From Lineus longissimus (lineage: Eukaryota; Nemertea; Pilidiophora; Heteronemertea; Lineidae): a stretch of 64,000 bases of DNA. Below, piece by piece: positions 51,992 to 63,063 of the stretch. Position numbers and translations under genes: made by a program. Below the pieces are notes generated by a model. That model was not told the DNA's origin and made no database searches. It worked only from the letters and a program-made list of their open reading frames with translations. How positions within the stretch are numbered: position 1 is the first letter of the stretch; each line of letters starts with the position of its first letter. The stretch spans positions 8,560,501 to 8,624,500 of the forward strand of contig NC_088313.1 in the NCBI RefSeq assembly GCF_910592395.1, given 5' to 3'.

Positions 51992-52879
51992 CACACATTT
52001 CATAAATTGCCCTTGAAATACCATATGAAGAATCTGCCTGTCCACCACAATGTTGATGTGAGGGTGTATGCGACAGTGATGACCAATGGACTGGTTATTG
52101 CTCTCCACAGAAGTAATGCTGTCATTGATATATTTGACATGAAAAAGTTTTTGAACTTTCGCTGGAAGTTCCCGCGTAGTGTCGGGAAATGTAAGCAGGT
52201 CCAGATGGAATACAAGGGCCATGTCGTCATCACGAATTGCAAGCAAAGAAGGAGAAATACTCATCATATCCTTGTTGACCCTGTCAGAAGGAAACGTTCT
52301 GGAACAGTTCAGTTCTATGGTGGGAGAATGTGTGGTGAAACATATTTTTATCTGTTCTTTGGAGGAGAGAATGCAGTCGGACAATGCTATGGTAGGTTTA
52401 CATCATTGTATCAAGTAAGTGAAACGTATAGCACGTCTGGTGATAACTCTTACTTGATGCTCAAATTGAACATGACTAAACCGTTAAAACTGGTCAGTCA
52501 AAGCAATATAGTGATGACAAATAGCGGTGACGTCATCGCCATTGAAGAGCGTATTGATGTTATTGTTTTCAGAAACAGGCACAATTACATGGAAGATACT
52601 GTGGCGAGTGGGAGCTGGATTGGGGCAACTGGTTTAGCCAATTGCTTCTGGGATGTAGCTTATCAGCGGATTCTTTGCCGACAACTGGGCCATGGCGTAA
52701 TTGAAATAAAATGTGGTAATATCGTTTCGGCATGCATGAAGGAAAAAACTCTTGTATTCAGTTGCAAGTATTGTCCCTTTCTCTTAACTGATTCGTATGG
52801 CAATCTTATAAATTTTGTTAAAAAGCGTGGTTTATTGAATACAATAGAGATCTACAGATCAGAGAGCGTTAGAGTTTGA
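51992..52879 (+). CDS. Unknown ~290-aa protein or terminal exon
   Basis: A single frame runs from the acceptor at 51991 to TGA; the first ATG is at 52025. It starts in phase 0, matching the donor at 46757. The protein is rich in beta-type segments (VDVRVYATVMTNGLVIALHR, GDVIAIEERIDVIVFR) and has Cys pairs near the end (FSCKYCPFLLTD). The alternating hydrophobic pattern suggests a beta-propeller or beta-sandwich, but no family is recognised. There is no transposon motif. It is the longest frame here not explained by a mobile element and may be the C-terminal domain of the secreted protein whose first exon is at 46440. Confidence 0.5.
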   Translation, partial: HTFHKLPLKYHMKNLPVHHNVDVRVYATVMTNGLVIALHRSNAVIDIFDMKKFLNFRWKFPRSVGKCKQVQMEYKGHVVITNCKQRRRNTHHILVDPVRRKRSGTVQFYGGRMCGETYFYLFFGGENAVGQCYGRFTSLYQVSETYSTSGDNSYLMLKLNMTKPLKLVSQSNIVMTNSGDVIAIEERIDVIVFRNRHNYMEDTVASGSWIGATGLANCFWDVAYQRILCRQLGHGVIEIKCGNIVSACMKEKTLVFSCKYCPFLLTDSYGNLINFVKKRGLLNTIEIYRSESVRV

Positions 52880-52999
52880 GTACACCCGTCCGAATTATTT
52901 CACAATCTAAATTCAACAGTGATCAGGTGCCGTTAAAGGGGTTTCGCACAACCGACGTTTCGGCCAACATGTAGCATGCTGTGTAGTACCACGCAACTG

Positions 53000-53160
53000 C
53001 TTAGTGAGACCACTGTATGTATGTACTATCATGCAACTGTAAAGTGAGACCGAGATACCGGAAGTGGAATGAATAGAACCAATCACGTTATTGTTATACA
53101 CTATTAAATCCGTCTTCATCAACTCTCTACAAAGTCTACGATACGACATACGGCGACGAG
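53000..53160 (+). repeat. Probable 5' LTR end and PBS of a Ty3 element
   Basis: Two similar segments (CACGCAACTGCTTAGTGAGACC and CATGCAACTGTAAAGTGAGACC, about 52990-53050) precede CTACGATACGACA and CGGCGACGAGGATGGGA, resembling the LTR-PBS junction of Ty3-type elements. No second LTR copy is found downstream, so this is tentative. Confidence 0.4.
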
Positions 53161-53310
53161 GATGGGATATAAGAACTTACGTAACCGATACGAGGTATTT
53201 TTGGGCATGATGAACTTTTGAAACCCAAGAAAACGAACTTTGAAAAGTGTTGATCCAGACCCATCACATAGACCACTGCTGTACATTGACTGTGTATTTA
53301 ATGCATAAGC

Positions 53311-54926
53311 ATGGCTGAACATTTGAAAGCACCAGAACCGCTGAATATAAACGCTTCAGATCAGGCCACTGAGTGGCAGCAGTGGGTAGAGGCCTTCGAG
53401 ATATACGAAGTTGCCTCCGGGTTGGATGCCAACGATGATAAAATCCGTAGGGCAACCCTGCTTCATTGTATTGGGGCTTTGGTTCAACGCATATTTACCA
53501 CGTTCCCCGGAGAGAAGAACACGTATACCAATGCGAAGGCGGCATTGCAAGCGTATTTCATGCCAAAGAAAAATGTAATCGCGGAAAGATATCGGTTCCG
53601 ACAGCGGGCACAGGGCCCGAAAGAAACGATCGATCAGTATATCACTGCATTGCGTGACCTCGTTCGTTCCTGTGACAACGGGACATCGGAGAATGATCTC
53701 CTACGGGACCATGTGGTAGAAAAATGCAGCAACGATGACCTAAGGGTCAAACTACTAGGCCAAGATAAGTTAACGTTTGAGAAAACGATAATCTTAGCAC
53801 GAACTCATGAAACCGCCCGCCATGAAGCAAAGAACATGACCGAAAAGAAATTCGCTGAAAAGGCATTACGTGTAGAATCGAAGCCTGGCAAAGGCAAAGG
53901 AACTTCAGCTACTGGTAGTATCGCTGAATGTTTCAGATGTTGTTATACGGACCACACACCGGACAAATGTGGAGCGTTGTCGGCAGAATGCTCCTACTGT
54001 AAAATAAAAGGACAATTTGCACATAAATGCCGTAAGGAAAAGAAGTCCAAAGGTGAGGGCGCATCATATCATTCTGATCGTGATAAGCCGAGACCTAAAA
54101 ATGCTAAAGGTCGCGGTGGAAAGAAGAAGACTATAAGAAATGTTGAGGACACTTGTTCTGAGTCCAAGTCAGACGCTGAATTCGTTAGGAAGATTGATAG
54201 TTCGGTTGGTAGTCGTTCATGCTCAAGAACTGTACGTATCAACGGACAAAAACTGAGCATGATTGTGGACACAGGATCGGAGAGAAACATTATCGGCTCC
54301 TCTGTGTACCAGGGGTTATTCAGGCAGTATCCGCTTCAACAGACTACCTAGTCATTCAAGGTTTAAGGTGGTGCGGACCTGCAATGCCTGGGGTACTTTG
54401 TCGCGAACATTATGTTAAACAACATGATGGTGAAGGAAAGAGTGTACGTACTCGAGGGAGATCTTGAACCGCTACTAGGAAGAAAGTCAGCATTCAATCT
54501 GAACATCCTACGACAGGATAACGTGAACAAAGTCAACGAAAACGCTGAAAGTGACCCATAGACCAAGCTGCTAGAGGAATTCAAAGACGTGTTCGAAGGG
54601 AACGGGCATATTCGCGACTTTGTGCACAAAGTTACGATTGATCCTAACGTTGAGCCAGTTGCTCAGCGCCTACGTCGTAAATCATACGTAATGGATGAGG
54701 CCATTGACAAAGAAGTTGATAAAATGGTTGAAATTGGTGTGATTGAGCGGATTGAAGAGGGGTCCGAATGGATTTCGAACCTCATCGCTGTCCCTAAGAA
54801 GGACAAAAATGAAGTTCGCATATGCTGTGATTTGCGTATAAAGCCATGATACGTGAACTCTACCTCCGCCCAGGGTAGAGGATATATTTGCGAAGCTAGA
54901 AGGTGCCAAAGTTTTCGCCAAACTGC
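53311..54926 (+). pseudogene. Ty3-type Gag-protease-RT fragment
   Basis: From ATG 53311, 346 codons encode a Gag (WQQWVEAFEIYEVASGL ... RYRFRQRAQGPKETIDQYI), two zinc knuckles (CFRCCYTDHTPDKC; CSYCKIKGQFAHKC) and a retropepsin start (MIVDTGSERNIIG), ending at a stop in the protease (54349-54351). Further stops and frame changes follow. An RT N-terminal region (VFEGNGHIRDFVHKVTID ... MVEIGVIERI ... LIAVPKKDKNEVRICCDLR) runs to about 54850, and VEDIFAKLEGAKVFAKL in another frame reaches 54926, where Ty3 similarity stops abruptly before the RT active site. Confidence 0.75.
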
Positions 54927-55706
54927 CACCCAGAAGGAACTCGTGAGATACCTTGCTGCCCGAAGCCCTCAGTGGAAGTTCATTGTTCCCCGTTCTCCCT
55001 GGTGGGGAGGATGGTGGGAGCGTTTAGTACGCTCTGTCAAGGGCGCGTTGAAGAAGTCACTGGGTGCTCAGTGTCTTACACGGTCGGAGTTAGAAACCAG
55101 TTTGGTAGAGGTGGAGGCTTGCATCAATTCACGACCTCTAACATTTGTTAGTGATGATGTAGACGGTCCTAATCCACTTACTCCTTCTCATTTCTTAATA
55201 GGCAGAACTGCGTACTTCCAGACGAAGGTTGCCGAGTCAGAGGTCGAATTGACTCAAGACGATTGACCGAGAGAGAGTTAATTCGACAGCGAAGTCTAGA
55301 GTTGTTCTGGGAAATATGGAGCAAAGATTATATCCGTAATCTTCCACCGTCGGTGACCAAATTCAAAACTAACGGTAAAGTAGGAGTAGGTTCGTTAGTT
55401 CTGATCCACGAGGACAACGTGCCTCGTATGAAATGGCCCCTAGGCCTAGTGACCAAGGAGTTTCCGGGCAGAGATGGTTTAGTTAGGAGTTTTGAGCTTC
55501 GAACAGCTAGGGTACCTCTTGTGAGATCGGTTCAGAGGATACATGTATTGGAGGTGAATAGGAAGGAGCAGGGTGGACAGGGTGATGCCTCGCCGGCATC
55601 TGACCAGAGCGCCGCTTGCTCCGATGGAAGTGGTGTCAATCACAAAGTGAGCAAAACCACCCGCTGTGGTCGAGTTGTGAAGCGGAGGAAGAGGTTAGAT
55701 TTGTAG
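54927..55706 (+). pseudogene. BEL/Pao integrase C-terminal region fused to the Ty3 fragment
   Basis: Directly after the Ty3 RT piece the frame reads QKELVRYLAARSPQWKFIVP, RSPWWGGWWERLVRSVKGAL and EVEACINSRPLTFVSDDVD, then LTPSHFLIGR: the integrase end and following domain of BEL/Pao elements. After a 1-nt frame change near 55262, ELIRQRSLELFWEIWSKDYI ... VGSLVLIHEDNVPRMKWPLG continues to TAG at 55704-55706. The catalytic integrase core is missing. A chimera of two LTR superfamilies is an old recombination or an insertion plus deletion. Confidence 0.75.
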
Positions 55707-56580
55707 TGTCCAGCAATAAATGTGTGCTGCATATGTCATAGGTTGATCAGTTGAAAAGTGTTAACATTCTGGTGCTACTTGACCATAGATTCTGTGCTCG
55801 ACTATCGGACACAATTGACATTTATTTAGTTGCAATATATATTCCGTTTTAATTTGTTTTAAATTTCACGTTGCCATTATTATTACTGTTATACACAGTT
55901 GCTAATAGTTTATATGTTTATTTGTAGCGTACTTATCCAACCTTAGAGTCGGGTGTAGTTTGAACTTAAGCTGTGGAGTTGATTAGATACCGGTATTTGT
56001 TTAGACTCCTAATTAGAAGTTTCAAAGTTGAGTTTGAGCCCGTCTATTGAGATCTAGTAAGTGGACATATTAACGAGTTGAACAGAATAGTCCTGATTTA
56101 GAGTTTTCATTGAACTGGATTAAGTAGTAGTGTTGTGATGTATATTAAGTCACGTTTGTGCTCTCCCAAAGGTAAAATAAAAATGTTAGTGTTATGAGTT
56201 ATTTCGATTCGTTCCAGTAAAGTGCAGTGCAATATATGAGAATTTTGGTGCACTTTTTTTGTACTCCCACAACGGTTATTTGGTAAGGTCCTTATTAAAG
56301 GTTGTGACAGTTGGTCTTTACCATTTATTTGTTGTAGAATCTGTGTTAGTCAGTTGGTATTGGATTCCTCAAATAGGTGGGAGTATGTTGGGGAATCATT
56401 TTTGTTATGCACTTGTTTATGTAATGTTTTAAGGCCCGGTTTAAAAAGGCCTTCACTAGTTTACATGTTATTAGGTGGTGTCTTATGTAATTTTAGCTAT
56501 ATATATTTGACTTGTTGGAAAATAAAAGTCAGAGTTGACTAAGTTTTTAGAAGAGAGGCGTTTGTAATTTTGTCCGTGTC
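55707..56580 (+). other. 3' flank with possible BEL polypurine tract and LTR start
   Basis: AGGTGGGAG (56375-56383) followed by TATGTTGGGGAATC resembles the polypurine tract and TGTTG start of a BEL LTR at 56386. Without a 5' partner the LTR end cannot be placed. No gene otherwise. Confidence 0.3.
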
Positions 56581-56930
56581 GTTCCCAGCAGAAGCCCAGC
56601 CAGCCAGCGAACAAGTCCCCTAAAATTGTCCGCGCACGGATAAAACATCGATCATCGTGTCTTCAGAATAGCTGTTTAGACGATCGTTTATCCGTCCGCG
56701 GAGAACACTGTTTAATCCTCCGTGTATCAGATAATCGGTCTTTAATTGCACGTACGTTAAAACGCCTTGGTGAATTCCACCCTTTAATTTTTGCCGAACG
56801 TCGTCCCTGGCGTTGTGTTAATCCAAACGTTTGTTTATTGTCACGTGATTCAAGCTTTATAAAACTCAATGATTTCGCGAACTTGGCATAACAATAACAG
56901 TTGATTTTATCTACAGGTCTCTTCCCGGAA

Positions 56931-58183
56931 ATGGAGGCAAACTTTCTTGATTAAGAATGGTGGAATGATTTGGCAGATGACCGGCGAGCTGGTATAGTAG
57001 CCAACCATCCTCATCTAACCGCGTTCACGGCATCAAATGGATGGCTCTGTTGATTCTGTGAAAGGTAATAATTGTTTCTTGGATAGTTGATTGTCCATTT
57101 TTAAGCTAGGCGCATTTTTTTATCCACATAACAAAATGTAATCTTTTTTCATCAGGTACCACATCTCTCATAGAAAAAAGACTAAGGACACCCAATCTAT
57201 CCCCGAGAATGCCGCGGAAGTTGTTTCGGAATTCCAAGCAACTGTCAATCTTACAGTTGTAAACCACCCACCTGCATTTCTTGCAAATGTTGACGAGACA
57301 TTCGTACTGTCCGATATGGCACCAAGATACACTTATGCAGGCAAAGGAGCCAACCACATTGACATACGATCCTTTCGAGGCAATGCTCGAGCGTTCACAG
57401 TTACCCTTTGATGCTCCAGTGACGGAAGAAAGATGCAAGCGCACATCACATTCCGAAGACCACCTGCGTATGCCATTCAGGAGATAGAGGAACTCAATCA
57501 GGACCGAGTAGTGGTGAGTATGTTTCCTTATCAAAGTTCACATCACCCTCATTCGGACAACCACAATTCATTCACTAAATTGACAATGCATCAAATGATG
57601 GACAGTAAATGGCTACGGCCTTCATAAGCACACATTTTTTTTTGTAACTCACTTTACTTATTCATTGCAGATAAGCCAGTCGCCCACCGGTTGGATGAGG
57701 GTAGAAACCATGGACGAGTATATTGATCTGGTGGTCACACCTTTCGTGGAGGACGTACAGCAATACGTCATGATTTGGGATCAAGCCAGAGTCCACACGA
57801 ATCACGATGTTTTGGAACACGTTACTGGAACGGGTGCGCTGATTGAATTTGTGCCTGCCAAATGCACCTCGCTGGCACAACCTCATGATCTGACGGTTAT
57901 GGTAACGTTCAAAGGGGCTGCCCAACGACTCTGGACCACTTGGAAGAGCGCCAATACCGATGAGAATGGGAACTGCCAGGGGATTCGGTATGCTGTCTTA
58001 ATGGGAATGATTGGTGACGCATGGGACCAAGTACCAGCACAGGTAATTCGGAATGGGTTTAGGGCAGCTGGAATGGAATGGGCGATGATAAAGTTGCAGA
58101 GGATGACGTTGATGATGGGCCAGGTGAGGGCATACAATTCTTGGATATGCTGGAAGAGGATTGAGTCCACCATTGTTAAATGA
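56931..58183 (+). pseudogene. pogo-like transposase remnant, copy 2
   Basis: Exon 1 (about 56931-57063) has ANHPHLTAFTASNGWL and ends at an AG|GT donor; exon 2 (57154-57514) begins YHISHRKKTKDTQSIPENA. The first catalytic Asp lies in LANVDETFVLSDMAP. The last exon (57671-58183) has the second Asp in MIWDQARVHTN and the third in AQPHDLTVMVTFKG, with 35 residues between them. In-frame stops are at the exon 1 end, before EWWND and after FTVTL, so it is dead although the catalytic triad survives. Similar to the element at 59533-62307 and the remnant at 22262-23240. Confidence 0.75.
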
Positions 58184-58301
58184 TGATTGAAAGGCCTAAA
58201 TTTACCTATAAACTGTTATCCAAAAACCTTGTTACTAAATAAAATAAAATAAAATAATTTTTTTTGAAAATTCTATTCTGACTATTCTTCTTATTAATCT
58301 A

Positions 58302-58515
58302 GGGTCGAATTCATCCCGAGCTCAATGCGTTATAGGAGACTTAAACATGCCCTCGTGAGCGTTTAACTATTCTTTTGTTGTTTAGACGCTCGTTGTACGC
58401 ACGTTGGATAATCACTTCTTCTGAATAGGCGTTTAGCCAGACGCAGGCGATGATCACTGTTTTAGGCAAGTTAAACGCGGGTGACTGGTTAAAACAGCTT
58501 TATGAATTCGGCCCC
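58302..58515. mobile_element. 214-bp MITE
   Basis: Begins GGGTCGAATTCAT and ends ATGAATTCGGCCCC: terminal inverted repeats with one mismatch, both flanked by TA (CTA...TAG). Short internal inverted repeats (GCGTTTAACT, GTTTAGACGC). Noncoding. Confidence 0.65.
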
Positions 58516-58947
58516 TAGTTTAAATCCTTTCAGCATTTTTCACTTACTTCGAAACAGTGTTAAACCCAATGAAGAAGCTTCAGCAATCAGCAATTGTAGT
58601 GATGGTGAAGGTAAATTGGCCTTGGCCACCATAAAATGTCTACGACACGCGATAAGCTAATGCCCTTATTCATAAGGGTGTCTGGTTGAAATTGATCGTG
58701 CCATTGCAGTTTGAATGGCATGACGACAGAGGCCAATTTTGGTACAGACCGCCCGATATTGATTTCAAAAGCATAGGGAATCCCACGGGAGTGGCTTACA
58801 AACTTCGGCCTATGACTATGACAGGCGGGTGCATACAACATAATGGAGTATAAGTAGCCAATCATAAACGCAAAACATGTGATCCCCAAGTATCCCCTTC
58901 AAAATGGTACCCGATACCCGTATTCACGAGGATATCCTGTATATAGC

Positions 58948-59043
58948 CCAGGCGGTGACGAAACGTGCTCCGCTAAGGGACGACGACGACGAACGACGGA
59001 CGCTACGGTGTCTTATAAGCTCCCCAGAGGTGAGCTAAAAACA
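58948..59043 (+). repeat. 3' end fragment of the (GAC)n/hairpin element
   Basis: GTGACGAAACGTGC, GACGACGACGACG, CGGACGCTACGGTGT, then AGCTCCCCAGAGGTGAGCTAAAAA, matching the 3' end of 30531-31645. Confidence 0.75.
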
Positions 59044-59532
59044 TAATCGAGCCGATATATTCGTTCACCTCATATAGTTTTGCTATATCAACCAACCTAG
59101 CGTGAGACTGTGGTTTTTCTACACTCATAATGCTCTTTCTTAAACATGTTAAACACTCACTTGGAAACACATTTTGGGATGTTGTATTTTCTCAAACGCG
59201 CTTATTGTAAATACATGTACATGTACATTATGCTCAACAAAAATACATGTACATTCATATCATGTCAAATCAAACATTGACCGATAAATATGCCATAATT
59301 ATCCAGGAGGACATTGTTAGTTATCATGTCCCTACCATACATAGTGTATTGATTATTGTAGTTGGAGGGGAAAACAATGAATGAAAAAACATATAAATTG
59401 ATACTTTTCATAAAAGAATTTAAAACGGAAATTCATATTGAAAACGAGGCATTGAATACACGCATACGGGTGGGCGTGCTAAAATAAGCAGAGATTATAT
59501 GACCCATAGGAACATCTTCGTTTTGTTACATT

Positions 59533-61714
59533 CTGTCTTCTCCCACTCAACCGAGCGCGGCTGAATCGTAAAATGACTAAGTCCAAATGAATAGGCCGAT
59601 TTGACTGGTGGCAGGCGAACATTAGAAAGAACAGCCACAGCTGATAATTGACTCCCTTAACGAATGAATTAAAGAAGATCACAGATTTACTTATCAATTT
59701 ACCAATCAATTTTATTATCCAAACGGGGTTTACACGTCATCATCAATAACATCATCATCCTCTTCTCCTTCCGAAAACTCAATCCCCTCAACAAACTGCT
59801 CAAGCTCACCATTTACCATCTCTACCCCCTCCCCGACTTCGTCGTAGTCCTCAGGAACTAGGCCACTGGCTCTCCAACCGTTCATAATCGTCTGTTGTGT
59901 GACCCTTTCCCAGCCGAGGCTGATCATCCTGACCACTTCCCGCCTGGTGATCCGCTCACACTGTCCTTGATCATCGATGTGGCCGATTTTCCACACTTTC
60001 CAAATGGTCCTCAGGTGACACTTGAAGCTCCTGTTTACGGTCAAGTCCAAGGGCCGCAGCAGCGAAGTACATTGTCCTGGGATAAAAGTGTCTGTCCCAT
60101 TCTCTGCGGTGATTGCATCACGAAACTGCTGATTTCGATGCGCCGGATATCTGTCTAAAAGTAACAGGAACGTGGCCCCTGTTACAAATGGCACAATCAG
60201 GGCCAGCAACCACTCGATTAGCGATTGATGTCGGGCCCAACCCTGTGGACTACCAGTTACCTGGAAAAGCAAACAACAAGTATGAACATTTACATTACTT
60301 TTCTGAACAGTCAGACACGCACAATGTTTTGGTTGCATCCATGACAAGCCTACAACAATTTTAGTCATGGAAGTTCTGATTTTCCTAAAAAATACTACCA
60401 TTAACTAGAATGTCTGATCGTCAATGACAACACTGATGACGTCTGGTACATGTCCTGTCTTGTATTCTATGCCAATACTCACTCGCACATTGTCTGGAGC
60501 ATCCGCCTGAAGCTACCGAATGACGTCACCATCTGGTGCCAAGCCTCTGAAGTATACCTCGGCTCGTCCTTTTCGTCCATCTGTCGTAACTACTAGAGTC
60601 ACCGTGCATCCAAGTTTCGGGTTGCCTTGGGATGATCTAATGTCAACATTCTGATACTCAGTCGCTTCCATTGTTGATCTTGGCACCATATCAAATGTTC
60701 ATGATCATGTTCATGATGACATCAAAATCAGCGTCTCTGATGAGGTCGGCAAACTCTCCCCGGTAGTCGGCAACCAAAGCCTGGGCGTTGTCAGGTAACC
60801 CCCTTGAATGTTTGGTCTTCCTTCGATAGATGATTTGTTTACTGAAATGGAATTTGCATATTATCAAAATTACCGAATACAATCCATTCCGTACGTTAAC
60901 GCCGATTCATGCAACAGAGGAATATAGCTCACCTTTCCATAAAGTTGCTATAAGCCAATGTGCAGATGCATGGAAAAGGTATCGCAGGGGTCTCTATTCT
61001 TGTCTTTCGGCCTTTGTTTCGTTCGGAAGCTCTGCCCACCACTGCCGAAATTCTCTTCCAGCTTGCCCTTTAATATCCTCACCGGAAACAGGGGAACCAA
61101 GTCTTCGGCGCTCAATAAACCAGGTGTTCAAATTGTTTTCCATTTCGGGAGAGTATGCTGAAATAAAAAAGCTAACACATTTAACATCATAGGAAATATT
61201 GATTGGCGATGACCACAGGTATGAACGAAATGTTAGTCCTAGGAATAAGGGTCCCAGGAACAATCATACTGATATTGTTAAAGGCATTGTCAGGGTCAGT
61301 CGCTTTGATGTATCATGCGACTTATTCTTCCGTCCATGACACAGAAGCGGACTTATTCCAGTCAGTATAGGCCAACAAAGAAGAAAACTCATTTAGCGAG
61401 GAATAGAATGCTTGTAGAAACACTACCTTGTGCATCAGTGCCATGTTGCCGTTGTCTCCTCCGTCTTCTATGGTCTGGAGTTGATTATCTCTGAGGGCAA
61501 ACAAGTCATCATGTGTGCTTATCCAACGTCTAAATGTCTGCGGTGCTATGCGGTGGTGTCTAGCAAAGGATGTCGCAGTTTCAGCATGATGTAATCCTAT
61601 AGCATGCTCCAATTGGTATGTCTCGATAAGGTCAATCTTCTGATTGAGACTGTAGCTTTTCTGGTGCCTAGGTGCACCCGATACAGCTTGGTTAGCATCA
61701 TCTACCTCATCATT

Positions 61715-61749
<35 letters not shown>

Positions 61750-61750
61750 T

Positions 61751-61781
<31 letters not shown>

Positions 61782-62307
61782 GTAGTGGTATCAAGGTCAC
61801 GGATGTCAACATCATCTCCATGCTCCATTTCATACGTTAAGATCATCAGGGTGCCTGCTAGGCCTACCCACAAAATCCATCGGATTGCGTGCATCTTACC
61901 AGAAGAACGTGGTCAAAGCAAGATGGTAGCCAACAATTATGACATTTGACACGAAAGTTCCCTTCATTGGATTTCCCCCACAAGAAAACGATTCCATAAT
62001 CGATCAGATAAAATAAATTCATTTGAAAGACTCTGGAATGGTCAACCATTTACATGGACAAGTAATAGACTTACGTAACTTCAATAATCATCACCCTAAC
62101 TGCAGGGATTACTGGCCCTGGCCGCGACTAGGCGTTATTGAATTGACAACATTTACAAGGTTGTCTTCCTATATCCATTGATCAATATAATTGGCTGTCA
62201 TATTGAATGTTTGCAGCCCACCCGTAAAAAACTACAGACTGCCATGTTTCTGGACTTAGTCATTTTCGAGCCATTTTCCTGGCGCTCGGTTAAGTGGGAG
62301 AAGACAG
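59533..62307 (-). mobile_element. pogo-like DNA transposon with ~53-bp TIRs
   Basis: The left end (59533-59584) CTGTCTTCTCCCACTCAACC and the reverse complement of the right end (62252-62307) CTGTCTTCTCCCACTTAACC continue to match through CGAGCGC and AAATGACTAAGTCC. The right end is followed by TA (62308-62309), the target of this family; the left flank is TT, so one target base has probably mutated. The transposase gene lies inside on the minus strand. Length 2775 bp. Confidence 0.85.
59730..61894 (-). pseudogene. Transposase gene of the pogo-like element
   Basis: Minus strand. Exon 1 (from ATG 61894) has a poly-Asp tract encoded by an (ATC)n microsatellite (61709-61782) and a psq-type helix-turn-helix (QKIDLIETYQLEHA ... 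TFRRWISTHDD). A later exon has the CENP-B type domain (MENNLNTWFIERRRLGSPVS). Next comes RRKTKHSRGLPDNAQALVAD, but the region of the first catalytic Asp is replaced by a short ATCATGAAC duplication and deletion (near 60700), followed by stops. The last exon (60270-59730) keeps the second Asp in LLLDRYPAHRN and the third in LRPLDLTVNRSFK with 35 residues between, then an acidic tail. Loss of the first Asp means it cannot be active. Confidence 0.8.
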
Positions 62308-62309
62308 TA

Positions 62310-62760
62310 TATGTATACATATACAGTGTACTAAATATGAGAGTATAAAACACTGACCAGGATTACTTTAAAAGTATAAAGTTTATAATCGTGTCATCTC
62401 ATGAAAGGACCAGTAATGTTTGGTGCAGTGGACACTCTTCACATCGAAATTACGCGGGTACTATATCCGATAGGTGGAGCCTGATGACGGCCGTTTGTAC
62501 ACTTTAATTAACCAATTGCGGATAAACTTACGGCATGGGTATGAGTCACCAGCAGGCCTCGAAACTTCGACCGCGCCCATTTCACCTCGTGGACACTTCA
62601 ACAAATCGCAGTATGCTTTCGGTTACTTGCTAAAGTGATCTACCAATGCTGCGTAGCATTTGTTTGAACACTAACTATGTGGTTTCCAGTCGCACTTGCT
62701 CGAATGACTTGACTTATGTTCGGGCCCCTCACAGAGCGCTCGGAGGGGTGGTGTTCCCGA
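62310..62760. other. No gene seen
   Basis: Between the pogo-like element and the Harbinger-like 5' region. Nothing recognisable. Confidence 0.3.
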
Positions 62761-62766
62761 AGCCAT

Positions 62767-62900
62767 CGTTAGCGTAACGATGTCGTTACGGTATCGTTAA
62801 GCCATCGTTAAGTATGCGTCCCGGTGCCCGAAAGGTTCGTTACGTTTAACGACATCGTTAATTTAACGACAGCCCAAGAGCTGTCGTTAGACCATCGTTA
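62767..62900 (+). repeat. Cluster of 11 CGTTA/TAACG motifs upstream of a HARBI1-like gene
   Basis: CGTTA or its complement occurs 11 times in 134 bp, often as CATCGTTAA or TTTAACGAC, in both orientations. The cluster lies about 160 bp upstream of the nuclease ATG, next to GGGGTGGTGTTCCCGAA (about 62744), a possible terminus. Such subterminal clusters are typical binding sites for a Harbinger transposase or its SANT/MYB-like partner (inference). Confidence 0.55.
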
Positions 62901-63063
62901 AAAATAAAAATCCTAGACTGGCTCGGTTCGCGTGAAATTATTGGTGTATTCTCGGTTATTCAATTCTTTGCGTAATTACTTTCTATTGTAGAAGACAGTG
63001 TTGATCCCAGTTATACATTAGCTATATATCTTCACAGTGTCACCGGTCCATTTAGTGTGTGCA

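Noticed and set aside
51944-52384. Minus-strand 146-codon frame
   Set aside because: Antisense shadow of the more protein-like plus-strand frame 51992-52879.
61604-61840. Frame encoding a poly-Ile run
   Set aside because: It is the antisense of an (ATC)n microsatellite that encodes poly-Asp in the pogo-like transposase.
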